Position numbers and translations under genes: made by a program | Notes under the pieces: model-generated | What the model was told of the DNA's origin: nothing | The model's input: the letters and a program-made list of their open reading frames with translations, nothing else | Databases searched by the model: none | Assembly (NCBI RefSeq): GCF_005233835.1 | Contig: NZ_SZQA01000035.1 | Location: 1 to 64,000, forward strand | Reading direction: 5' to 3' | From: Herbidospora galbida | Lineage (GTDB): Bacteria; Actinomycetota; Actinomycetes; Streptosporangiales; Streptosporangiaceae | DNA length: 64,000 bases | Shown: piece by piece, positions 7,212-14,350 of the stretch | Layout: each line of letters starts with the position of its first letter | Position numbering within the stretch: the stretch's first letter is position 1

Positions 7212-8429
7212 ATGACGGCAACCGAACACATGACCACGGGCCAGCGAATCGCACGCGCCCGTTATCGCAACGGCTGGGATCAAGCCACGCTGGCCGAGAA
7301 GATCGGCCGCTCGGTCTCCTGGCTCTCGAAGGTGGAGAACGGACGGCTCCCCCTCGACCGTATGAGCGTCGTCGGCCAGGTCGCCGAAGCGCTGAACGTC
7401 GAGATCGCCGAACTGACCGGCCAGCCCTACCGGCACGACACCGCAGAACTCGACTCCGGTCATTCCGCGATCCCGGGTCTCCGCCTCGCTCTCCAGCACG
7501 CGAGCATGCCGGGTGGTGCAGCCTTGCTCGGCAGTCGCGAACCACGCGACCTTGCCGAACTGGAGGCCAACGTCAAACTGGCCGAACGGCTCCGCCAGGA
7601 CGCCCGGTTCAGCGCCCTCGGCGAAGTGCTTCCCGGCATCATCACCGATCTCCTGATCTCAACGAACGACGAGAGGAACCGCGACAGGGCCGAAGCGCTC
7701 ATGCTGCGTGCCTGCCACATGGCGCGAGTCTCGTCCAACCTGCTCGGACATCACGACCTCGGCTGGACCGCTGTCCAACGCGAACTGGTCGCCGCCCAAC
7801 GGGTCGGCTCCCCCGAACTGGTCGCCGCCGCAGCTTGGGACCTGTGCGGCGTCTGGCTCCACGAAGCCTCCGTGGACGCCGCGAAGAACGCGGCCTTGGC
7901 CGCACTCGATCAGATCGAACCTCACGTCGGCATAGGGGGCGAGACCATCAAGGCGCTGTGGGGCGCCCTCCACCTGCGGGCGGCCGTCGCGCATTCTCGC
8001 CTCTGGCGAGCGGTCGAAGCGGAAAGTCACCTCGCCGAAGCCCGCCGAGTGGCCGTCGACCTGCCGGGGTCCGGCAACGTCTTCCAGACACAGTTCAACC
8101 AGGTCAACACCACGATTCACGCTGTGGAAGTCAGTATGGAGCTCGGTCGTCCACGCGAGGTCATCTCGCGCGCCGAAGACGTCGCCGTCGCAGAGATCGC
8201 CTCGTCAGAACGCCAGGCCCACTACTGGACCTGCGCGGCGGCCGGCTACCTCATGAACCGCAAAGAAAGTGATGCACTAGATGCGTTGCTGCGCGCGGAT
8301 CGCATCGCGCCACAGCACGTCCGCAACCGCCCACTGGTCCGCAACCTCGTGCGTGACCTCCGTGACAGCGGTAAGCACCGTCGCGAACGCGAGGTGTCCC
8401 ACCTCGCCTCGGTGATGCGGCTTGCCTGA
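7212..8429 (+). CDS. XRE-family regulator with TPR-like C-terminus
   Basis: A 405-residue protein. The N-terminal helix-turn-helix (about residues 8-65: GQRIARARYRNGWDQATLAE, then SWLSKVENG) is XRE type. The long helical remainder (LAERLRQDARFSALGEVLPG, repeated Ala-rich helices) resembles the TPR-like sensor part of actinomycete XRE regulators. The ATG at 7212 is chosen because AGGAGG lies 7 bases upstream; a GTG at 7206 is too close to that site. Its place between two GntR genes suggests control of the element. Confidence 0.85.
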   Translation: MTATEHMTTGQRIARARYRNGWDQATLAEKIGRSVSWLSKVENGRLPLDRMSVVGQVAEALNVEIAELTGQPYRHDTAELDSGHSAIPGLRLALQHASMPGGAALLGSREPRDLAELEANVKLAERLRQDARFSALGEVLPGIITDLLISTNDERNRDRAEALMLRACHMARVSSNLLGHHDLGWTAVQRELVAAQRVGSPELVAAAAWDLCGVWLHEASVDAAKNAALAALDQIEPHVGIGGETIKALWGALHLRAAVAHSRLWRAVEAESHLAEARRVAVDLPGSGNVFQTQFNQVNTTIHAVEVSMELGRPREVISRAEDVAVAEIASSERQAHYWTCAAAGYLMNRKESDALDALLRADRIAPQHVRNRPLVRNLVRDLRDSGKHRREREVSHLASVMRLA

Positions 8430-8449
8430 TCGCCTACATGGGGTGATAC

Positions 8450-8596
8450 GTGGCTCTCAACGACATCGAGCGGCAGATCTTGTTGCAGGAACTCGCGGAG
8501 ATCTCGGCGGACCTGTCCGACCTCCAACGGCGCACTGTGGCGATCACTGCTCGGGTTGATCGGTCCGAGTCCGGGCGTCCAGCTCGTCCAGCCTGA
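8450..8596 (+). CDS. Small helical protein (48 aa)
   Basis: A GTG-started frame encodes 48 residues beginning ALNDIERQILLQELAEISAD, a likely coiled coil. It begins 20 bases after the XRE gene, with GGGG 6 bases upstream. Its 3' end overlaps the convergent GntR gene (8544-8930) by about 53 bases. Either a real small AICE gene or a chance frame; codon usage looks coding. Confidence 0.45.
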   Translation: MALNDIERQILLQELAEISADLSDLQRRTVAITARVDRSESGRPARPA

Positions 8597-8930
8597 GACT
8601 CAGTTTGTGCATGTGTTCGCGGATCTCGCGGAGTTGCTCGGAGATGATCGCGAACTCCTCGCTCTGCTGCGCGGCGGGGGCCTGCCGCGCGCCGGTCGCC
8701 TCGGGACGCTCGATCACAAAGCTTCCCGTGCCCTGGCGCGTCTCGATCAGTCCTTCATCGCGCAGCACAGCCAGGGCGTTGCCGATGGTCATCATGGCAA
8801 CGCCGTACTGTTCCGCCAGCTCACGCGCCACGGGGAGTTGCTCCCCTACGGTGTAACGCCCGTGCGCGATCTCACTGCGGATGCTGTCGGCGATCCGCAG
8901 ATAGGGCCGCCGTCGATCCGTACCTGCCAT
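8544..8930 (-). CDS. GntR-family regulator (KorSA-like)
   Basis: A 128-residue protein. The N-terminal GntR winged helix (YLRIADSIRSEIAHGRYTVG, ELAEQYGVAMMTIGNALAVL, RDEGLIETRQGTGSFV) is followed by a C-terminal coiled coil (EQLREIREHMHKLSLRLDEL). In pSAM2-type elements a GntR repressor of this kind controls the transfer/replication promoter. Here it is divergent from the SCO3933-tra-rep-xis-int operon across a gap with palindromes. Confidence 0.87.
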   Translation of the reverse strand: MAGTDRRRPYLRIADSIRSEIAHGRYTVGEQLPVARELAEQYGVAMMTIGNALAVLRDEGLIETRQGTGSFVIERPEATGARQAPAAQQSEEFAIISEQLREIREHMHKLSLRLDELDARTRTDQPEQ

Positions 8931-9073
8931 GGCACCACCGTACAGGTTCTAGACATCTAGGTCTCTGGGCAACTTCTGTCGAGCTCCTTAGGGCGACATC
9001 GCTATATCGGTTTACAGATCTAGTTACCTAGGTATCTTTATATGCAGTACACCAACTCTTCAAGGAGTCTCCA
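8931..9073. promoter_or_regulatory. Divergent control region of transfer/replication operon
   Basis: An AT-richer 143-base gap with TCTAGA (8948-8953), CTAGGT (8957-8962), AGATCT (9016-9021) and the perfect palindrome TACCTAGGTA (9025-9034). AAGGAG lies 9 bases before the downstream gene. Likely operators of the adjacent GntR repressor; the core matches sites at 6437-6488. Confidence 0.55.
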
Positions 9074-9418
9074 GTGCGCAACATCCCCATCCCCGTCGAC
9101 ACGAGCAGGCTCGCCATCACCTGTGTGAAGGCCCCGCAACCGCGCATCCGCGACCGACAGACAGGAGAGATCAAGGTCGACAAGAACGGCCAGACGGTCT
9201 ACGAGATCACGACCTCGACCGAAGACGCCTTCGGCAGGATCGAGCTGGTCAAAATCGCCGTCGCCGGCGAACCGCCCGTCGGCGTCGGTCAGCGAATCTT
9301 CCCCGTCAACCTGGTCGGCTACGTCTGGGAGATCGCCGGACGTTGGGGCATCTCCTACCGCGCCGATTCGATCATCTCGGCGGAGACCGCACAGGTGGGG
9401 GCGAAGTCCCGTGACTGA
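9074..9418 (+). CDS. SCO3933-family regulatory protein
   Basis: A 114-residue protein (start MRNIPIPVDTSRLAITCVK; middle DRQTGEIKVDKNGQTVYE). This matches my memory of the SCO3933-type family found directly upstream of FtsK/TraSA-like genes in AICEs. It is first in the plus-strand operon, overlaps the next gene by 8 bases, and starts at GTG. A role in transfer or its control is inferred from position only. Confidence 0.75.
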   Translation: MRNIPIPVDTSRLAITCVKAPQPRIRDRQTGEIKVDKNGQTVYEITTSTEDAFGRIELVKIAVAGEPPVGVGQRIFPVNLVGYVWEIAGRWGISYRADSIISAETAQVGAKSRD

Positions 9419-10742
9419 CCACCTGGACTGGCTCGCACTGGTGGCCGCTTCGCTGTCCTGGCTGGTGGCCTGGCGGCTCTGTCACCCGCGTTCGTTCTGG
9501 TACGCCCTGGGCTACCCCCTGACCGCCCTCCGCGTCCGTGCGACGTGGCGCAAAGTCGCCCTTGGTTGCGGGCTGACCAAAAAGCGTCAGCGCTTCTGGT
9601 TCACCACCGTCCCCGGGCTGATCGCCTCGACCGGCGTCGTACAGGTCAAGCGACGCTGGCAACGCATCTCCGTCGACACCAAGCCGTGGATGTGGCTACC
9701 ACTGCCCACCCGGCACGGCTGGCGCGTCACCCTGCACCTGCTCGAAGGCCAGATACCCGCCGACTACTCCGAGGCGGCCGAACGCCTGGCGCACTCCTGG
9801 GGCGCGCACGCCGTCCGCGTCTCCTCCGACAAGCCCGGCCGCCTGCGCCTGCACGTCACCATGCGCGACCCGTTGGTCAAGCTCGACAACCTCCCGGCGT
9901 CTCCGGACCTCCTGAAGATCACGGTAGGCGCCCTGGAGACAGGCCGCCCTTGGGTGATCGACTTCCGGACTGTCCCGCACTGGCTCAACGCGGGCGCCAC
10001 CCAATCCGGCAAGTCCAACCTGGCCAACGCTCTCATCGTCGGACTGGCCCCCCAGCCCGTCGCCCTGGTCGGCTTCGACCTCAAGGGCGGAGTCGAGTTC
10101 ACCCCGTACAAATCCCGCTTATCCGCCCTGGCTACCAGTCGCCCCGAGTGCACCGGCCTCCTGGATGACCTGCTCGGCATCATGACCGACCGGATGGACC
10201 TGTGCCGCATGGCCGGCGCCCGCAACATCTGGCAACTCCCGCCCTACATGCGACCGACCCCCATCGTCGTCCTGGTCGACGAGCTCGCCGAGCTCTACCT
10301 GATGGCCGACAAGAGCGAGAAAGACGACATCGCCAAGACCTCCACCGCGCTCCTGCGCGTGGCCCAACTCGGCCGCGCCTTCGGCATCTACCTGTTCTGC
10401 TGCGGCCAGCGCATCGGCTCCGACCTCGGACCCGGCGTCACAGCACTCCGCGCTCAGTGCTCGGGCCGCGTCTGTCACCGCGTCAACGACCCCGAGACCG
10501 CGACCATGACCCTCGGCGACCTCGACCCGGCCGCCCTGGACTCCGCCCGCGCCATCCCGGCCGAAACCCCCGGCGTCGCCATCGTCGCCGGTCAGGACGG
10601 CCAGTGGTACCGCGCCCGCTCCCACTACGTCAGCGAAGCCACGGCCGAACACTCCGCCCAGACCTTCGCCCACCTGACTCCCGCCTGGGAGGACCTCATC
10701 AACCCCAACCCGGTCGCCGACCCGGCGCCCAAAGGAGCCTGA
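9411..10742 (+). CDS. FtsK/SpoIIIE-type DNA translocase (TraSA-like)
   Basis: A 443-residue protein. N-terminal hydrophobic segments (about 8-35) suggest membrane attachment, and the ATPase domain has Walker A GATQSGKS (195-202) and Walker B PIVVLVDELAEL with D290/E291. Length and motifs fit the TraB/TraSA proteins that move double-stranded DNA between mycelia in actinomycete conjugation. The mobile substrate is bound at a clt site, which I could not place. It lies in the operon with the Rep, Xis and Int genes. Confidence 0.9.
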   Translation: MTDHLDWLALVAASLSWLVAWRLCHPRSFWYALGYPLTALRVRATWRKVALGCGLTKKRQRFWFTTVPGLIASTGVVQVKRRWQRISVDTKPWMWLPLPTRHGWRVTLHLLEGQIPADYSEAAERLAHSWGAHAVRVSSDKPGRLRLHVTMRDPLVKLDNLPASPDLLKITVGALETGRPWVIDFRTVPHWLNAGATQSGKSNLANALIVGLAPQPVALVGFDLKGGVEFTPYKSRLSALATSRPECTGLLDDLLGIMTDRMDLCRMAGARNIWQLPPYMRPTPIVVLVDELAELYLMADKSEKDDIAKTSTALLRVAQLGRAFGIYLFCCGQRIGSDLGPGVTALRAQCSGRVCHRVNDPETATMTLGDLDPAALDSARAIPAETPGVAIVAGQDGQWYRARSHYVSEATAEHSAQTFAHLTPAWEDLINPNPVADPAPKGA

Positions 10743-10744
10743 CC

Positions 10745-10906
10745 TTGCGCATTCGCCTCGAAGGCAGCCACGCCGAGATCACGTACGTGGTCATCCGGCT
10801 CCGCCAGATCTTCACCGTCATGTCGGTCACCCGGCCCAGGCCGAACCGCAAGCGGCGCGGCCACTACCGGTCTGACCTGACCCTCATCCCGCGCAAGGTC
10901 CGCTGA
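10745..10906 (+). CDS. Small basic AICE protein
   Basis: A 53-residue basic protein starting at TTG (LRIRLEGSHAEITYVVIRL, ending LIPRKVR), with AAAGGAG 7 bases upstream. Tiny proteins of this type often lie between tra and rep genes in AICEs. Function unknown. It begins 3 bases after the translocase gene. Confidence 0.7.
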   Translation: MRIRLEGSHAEITYVVIRLRQIFTVMSVTRPRPNRKRRGHYRSDLTLIPRKVR

Positions 10907-11004
10907 CCGGCGCGACGCCCCCCGCCTGGCCACACAACCGCCAAGTTCCGCGCCAGGCCGGGGGCCATCCCACACAGATCACCTCTGCTAAGGACGGTCC
11001 CATC

Positions 11005-12366
11005 TTGCCCCACCCCACCGCTTCGCACGCGGTCGCCGGGATCATCGCCCGGCTCGACGACCCTCGATACGCCCGCTGGGCCGCGCAGATCAGGCGCACC
11101 GGCGGATGCCGTCAGCCCATCCACCTCCGGGGCTCCGTCGACCACATCGACGCCGGCACCGGCGAACTCCTCCACCGCTACAGCACCCGCAGCGAACCCG
11201 ACGGCGTCCTGCGCGTGGCGTGCAAGACTCGCCGCGCCTCCCGCTGTCCGGCCTGCGCCGAGACCTACCGCGCCGACACGTACCAACTGATCCGCGCGGG
11301 CCTGGTCGGCGGCAAGGGCGTACCGGCCTCGGTCAGCGCGCATCCGTCCCTGTTCGTCACCCTGACTGCGCCGTCCTTCGGGGCCGTGCACGCGCGCCGA
11401 GAGGCCAACGGACGAGTCCACCCGTGCCGCGCTCGCCGGAAGGCTGCACCCTGTCCGCACGACCGGCTTCTGTCCTGCACCGTCCGCCATGCTCCCGACG
11501 ACCGCCGCCTGGGCGAACCGCTGTGCCCCTCGTGTTACGACTACACCGGGTCGGTCCTGTTCAATGCCACCGCCCCTGAGCTGTGGCGACGCTTCACCGA
11601 AGCCCTTCGCCGGCGACTCGCCAAAACGGGCGGCCTGCCCCTGCGGGAACTTCGTGAGCACCTCATGCTCTCCTTCGCCAAGGTCGCCGAGTACCAGAAA
11701 CGCGGCGTGGTCCACGTGCACGCCGTCATCCGCCTCGACGGTCCGACCGGTCCCGACTCGCCGCCTCCAGACTGGGCAACCGCCGGCATCCTGGCCGACG
11801 CGATCCGGCACGCCGCGAACGCCGTCACGGTCACCGTTCCCATCCCCGGCCAGCCTGGCCGAATCCTCACCTGGGGCGATCCGAGCAAGGGTCTGGACAT
11901 CCGCCCCATCGCCACATCCGACGACCTGACGGAACAGGCCGTCGCCGCGTACATCGCCAAGTACGCCACCAAGGCCGCCGAGTGCGTCGGCACGCTCGAC
12001 CGTCGAGTCGGTGCACTCGACGACCTGTCCGCCCTGCCCGTCCGCGACCACGCCCGGGAGCTCATCGCCGAGTGCCTGCGATTGGGCGCCCTGGATGAAC
12101 TCGCCGACCTCAACCTGATCCGCTGGGCGCATATGCTCGGATTCCGCGGCCACTTCTCCACCAAATCCCGCCGCTACTCCGTCACCATGGGCGCCCTCCG
12201 AGCAGCCCGCGAGGAACATCAACGCGGCGATGAGATCGGTACAGGTCGCATCCCGCTGTTCGACGAAGACACCGCCCTGGTCATCGCTCGCTGGGAGTAC
12301 GCCGGAAAGGGCCTGTCCCTCGGCGAAGCGGTCTTGGCCCGCGCGATCGTCGGGGGCGCCGTATGA
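11005..12366 (+). CDS. Replication initiator (RepSA-like, HUH-type)
   Basis: A 453-residue protein. Paired cysteines CPAC (81-84) and CPSC (174-177) suggest zinc binding. HVH (237-239) in RGVVHVHAVIRLD is the metal-binding histidine motif, and YIAKYATK (Y316, Y320) carries candidate catalytic tyrosines. This layout is that of rolling-circle RepSA proteins of AICEs, which nick and restart replication after excision. The TTG start at 11005 has AAGGACGG 7 bases upstream. Its stop overlaps the xis start (ATGA). Confidence 0.88.
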   Translation: MPHPTASHAVAGIIARLDDPRYARWAAQIRRTGGCRQPIHLRGSVDHIDAGTGELLHRYSTRSEPDGVLRVACKTRRASRCPACAETYRADTYQLIRAGLVGGKGVPASVSAHPSLFVTLTAPSFGAVHARREANGRVHPCRARRKAAPCPHDRLLSCTVRHAPDDRRLGEPLCPSCYDYTGSVLFNATAPELWRRFTEALRRRLAKTGGLPLRELREHLMLSFAKVAEYQKRGVVHVHAVIRLDGPTGPDSPPPDWATAGILADAIRHAANAVTVTVPIPGQPGRILTWGDPSKGLDIRPIATSDDLTEQAVAAYIAKYATKAAECVGTLDRRVGALDDLSALPVRDHARELIAECLRLGALDELADLNLIRWAHMLGFRGHFSTKSRRYSVTMGALRAAREEHQRGDEIGTGRIPLFDEDTALVIARWEYAGKGLSLGEAVLARAIVGGAV

Positions 12367-12554
12367 GGCGGAACGACGAACTCCTGACCGTGCGGCAGAT
12401 CCTCGACGAGCTCGGCGGCGTCTCCCGCCGCACCTTCTACCGCTGGCGCGAACTCGGCCACGCCCCACGCGGCCTGAAGCTGCCCAACGGCGAGATCCGC
12501 GTGTACCGCAGCGAGCTCGCCGCCTGGCTGGACACCCTGCGGGAGGTGTCGTGA
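12363..12554 (+). CDS. xis: Excisionase (Xis-like, MerR-type HTH)
   Basis: A 63-residue protein: LLTVRQILDELGGVSRRTF, YRWRELGHAPRGLKLPNG, YRSELAAWLD. This is the helix-turn-helix_17 fold of small actinomycete excisionases. It overlaps rep by 4 bp and int by 4 bp, the usual AICE order. With the integrase it should direct excision from the tRNA gene. Confidence 0.9.
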   Translation: MRRNDELLTVRQILDELGGVSRRTFYRWRELGHAPRGLKLPNGEIRVYRSELAAWLDTLREVS

Positions 12555-13921
12555 ACCCCTCGTACGACGTCAAGCTGTGGGAGATCAAGCGCAACCAGTC
12601 GAGCAAGACGCCGTCCTACGTCGTGAGGTGGGCGGTCGGCCGCAAAGAGAGGTCACGGACCTTCCGGACGAAGGCCCTGGCCGACAGCTTCCTGTCCGAC
12701 CTCCGTCAGGCGACCAAGCGTGGCGAGGCGTTCGACGTCGACACTGGGTTGCCCGTGTCCATGGTCCAGGCCAAGAAGGCGACGAGCTTCTACGTCTTCG
12801 CGCTGGGATACGTCGACATGAAGTGGCCTCACGCGGCGGCCAAGACTCGCGACAGCATGACCGACGCCCTGAGCACGGTCATCCCGGCTCTCGTCAATGA
12901 GGACGCGACCGGCAAGCCCGAACCGTCCGTGATGCGTCGGGCGCTCCGGCAGTACGTGCTCTCGCCGACAACCCGCGACATTCCCCCACCTCAAGAGATC
13001 AAGGAAGCGCTCACCTGGCTTGAAAAGAACTCCCTGCCGGTCGAGGAACTGGCCAAGCCACGCCTTGTCCGACTGGGCTTGGACGCCCTGACAGTCCGCC
13101 TCGACGGCACCGCCGCCGCGCCCACCACGATCGCCCGAAAGCGTTCGGTCTTCTACAACACCCTTCAGTACGCCGTCGATCTGGAAGAGCTTCCGTCCAA
13201 CCCGATCGACAAGGTCAAGGCGTGGAAGCCTCCGAAGGTCCGGGAGGTCGTCGACCGCCGCGTCGTAGTGAACCCTGGCCAAGCTCGCGAACTGCTGAAC
13301 GCGGTCACCTACGTGGGCCTCGTCAAGCGGGGGCGCCACCTGAAGGGGTTCTTCGCCTGTCTCTACTACGCGGGCCTACGCCCGGCCGAAGCCCTCGCGC
13401 TTCGTATGGGTGACTGCCGCCTGCCCGAATACGATTGGGGCCTTCTCCTCGTCGCCAAGTCCAAGCCCCAGTCCAACAAGCGCTGGACCGACAGCGGCGA
13501 AGGCCACGACGATCGAGGACTCAAGCACCGTGCAGCAGACGAGGGCCGGCCGGTGCCCATCCCTCCCCAACTCGTCACCATCCTCCGGGATCACATCGAA
13601 GAGTTCGGCGTCCACGAAGACGGTCGCCTGTTCCGGACCTCACGCGGCGGGATCATCTCGATAGGCACGTACTGCGAGACCTGGCGGGCCGCTCGCGCCC
13701 TGGCCCTCACGCCCGAACAGGTCGCGTCTCCCATGGCCGCCCGACCCTACGATCTCCGGCACGCCGCCGTCAGTCTGTGGCTCAACGCCGGAGTAGCTCC
13801 ACCCGACGTTGCCGACCGCGCCGGCCACAGCGTCGACGTCCTGTTGAAGGTCTACGCCAAGTGCATCGACGGCGGCGCAGAGGTCGCCAATCGTCGTATC
13901 GGCACGGCTCTGGACGAGTGA
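12551..13921 (+). CDS. int: Tyrosine site-specific integrase
   Basis: A 456-residue recombinase. Catalytic residues by motif: R277 in AGLRPAEAL, R403 in YDLRHA (the usual first histidine is Tyr400), H426 in RAGHSVDV and nucleophile Y435 in VLLKVYAK. The GTG start overlaps xis by 4 bp. It should recombine attP with the 3' part of tRNA-Ser. Unusually it is not next to att: about 3 kb separates it from the tRNA. Two remnants of close relatives lie at 1145-1366 and 16586-16642. Confidence 0.93.
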   Translation: MNPSYDVKLWEIKRNQSSKTPSYVVRWAVGRKERSRTFRTKALADSFLSDLRQATKRGEAFDVDTGLPVSMVQAKKATSFYVFALGYVDMKWPHAAAKTRDSMTDALSTVIPALVNEDATGKPEPSVMRRALRQYVLSPTTRDIPPPQEIKEALTWLEKNSLPVEELAKPRLVRLGLDALTVRLDGTAAAPTTIARKRSVFYNTLQYAVDLEELPSNPIDKVKAWKPPKVREVVDRRVVVNPGQARELLNAVTYVGLVKRGRHLKGFFACLYYAGLRPAEALALRMGDCRLPEYDWGLLLVAKSKPQSNKRWTDSGEGHDDRGLKHRAADEGRPVPIPPQLVTILRDHIEEFGVHEDGRLFRTSRGGIISIGTYCETWRAARALALTPEQVASPMAARPYDLRHAAVSLWLNAGVAPPDVADRAGHSVDVLLKVYAKCIDGGAEVANRRIGTALDE

Positions 13922-13984
13922 CCAGGAGCGCTCAACCGGCCCCGTTGACTTATTCGGTCACGGGGCCCTCGTCATGTCCGGCTC
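13865..13984 (+). repeat. Direct repeat: int 3' end and terminator, copy 1
   Basis: The last 18 codons of int, its terminator and the following GTCATGTCCGGCTC are repeated at 16586-16707 with scattered differences. The two copies flank the orphan gene at 14351-16540. Confidence 0.85.
13938..13967 (+). terminator. Terminator of the integrase operon
   Basis: GGCCCCGT(T)GAC pairs with GTCACGGGGCC, giving an 11-bp stem with one bulged base. There is no long T-run, which is common in high-GC actinomycetes. Confidence 0.65.
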
Positions 13985-14001
13985 TTCAACAAAGCTCAAC
14001 C

Positions 14002-14022
14002 GTGTCAACTCCTGGTTGACAC
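14002..14022. promoter_or_regulatory. Perfect 8-bp palindrome, putative operator
   Basis: GTGTCAAC - TCCTG - GTTGACAC, with AGCT also flanking both sides. It lies about 330 bases before the orphan gene start. The right arm contains TTGACA, a -35-like hexamer, so a regulator bound here could control that promoter. The remaining 14023-14350 has no gene. Confidence 0.5.
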
Positions 14023-14350
14023 AGCTCCGGCTGCTCAGAAATTGGTATAAGCCCGGCCCACACGGCGATTCCGTGATGTACGGTGCGTGGAATCGTGCCC
14101 TTGGCGGGGGCGATGCACCATCCCGGAGATCGCTTCGGGGGCTTCCAGAAGGAAGCCATCTAGTACGCGCATGGCCGGTGACATGAACCGCGCCCGGCGA
14201 TGTGACCAGGTGTGGGGCTTTCGGATCCGTCAAGCGACGCAGCGCGGGCCTTCATGATCCCCGCGTCCCCATTTGGCGTATCACGAGCTAATAGGGGCAG
14301 GGCCCCGGCGACTGCCGGATGGCGCCCAGGATCAGAGAGAGCAGACGGAT

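Noticed and set aside
10864-12606. Minus-strand frame of 580 codons over the rep gene
   Set aside because: Lies opposite the RepSA-like gene, which has clear HUH and zinc motifs; the antisense product is low-complexity.
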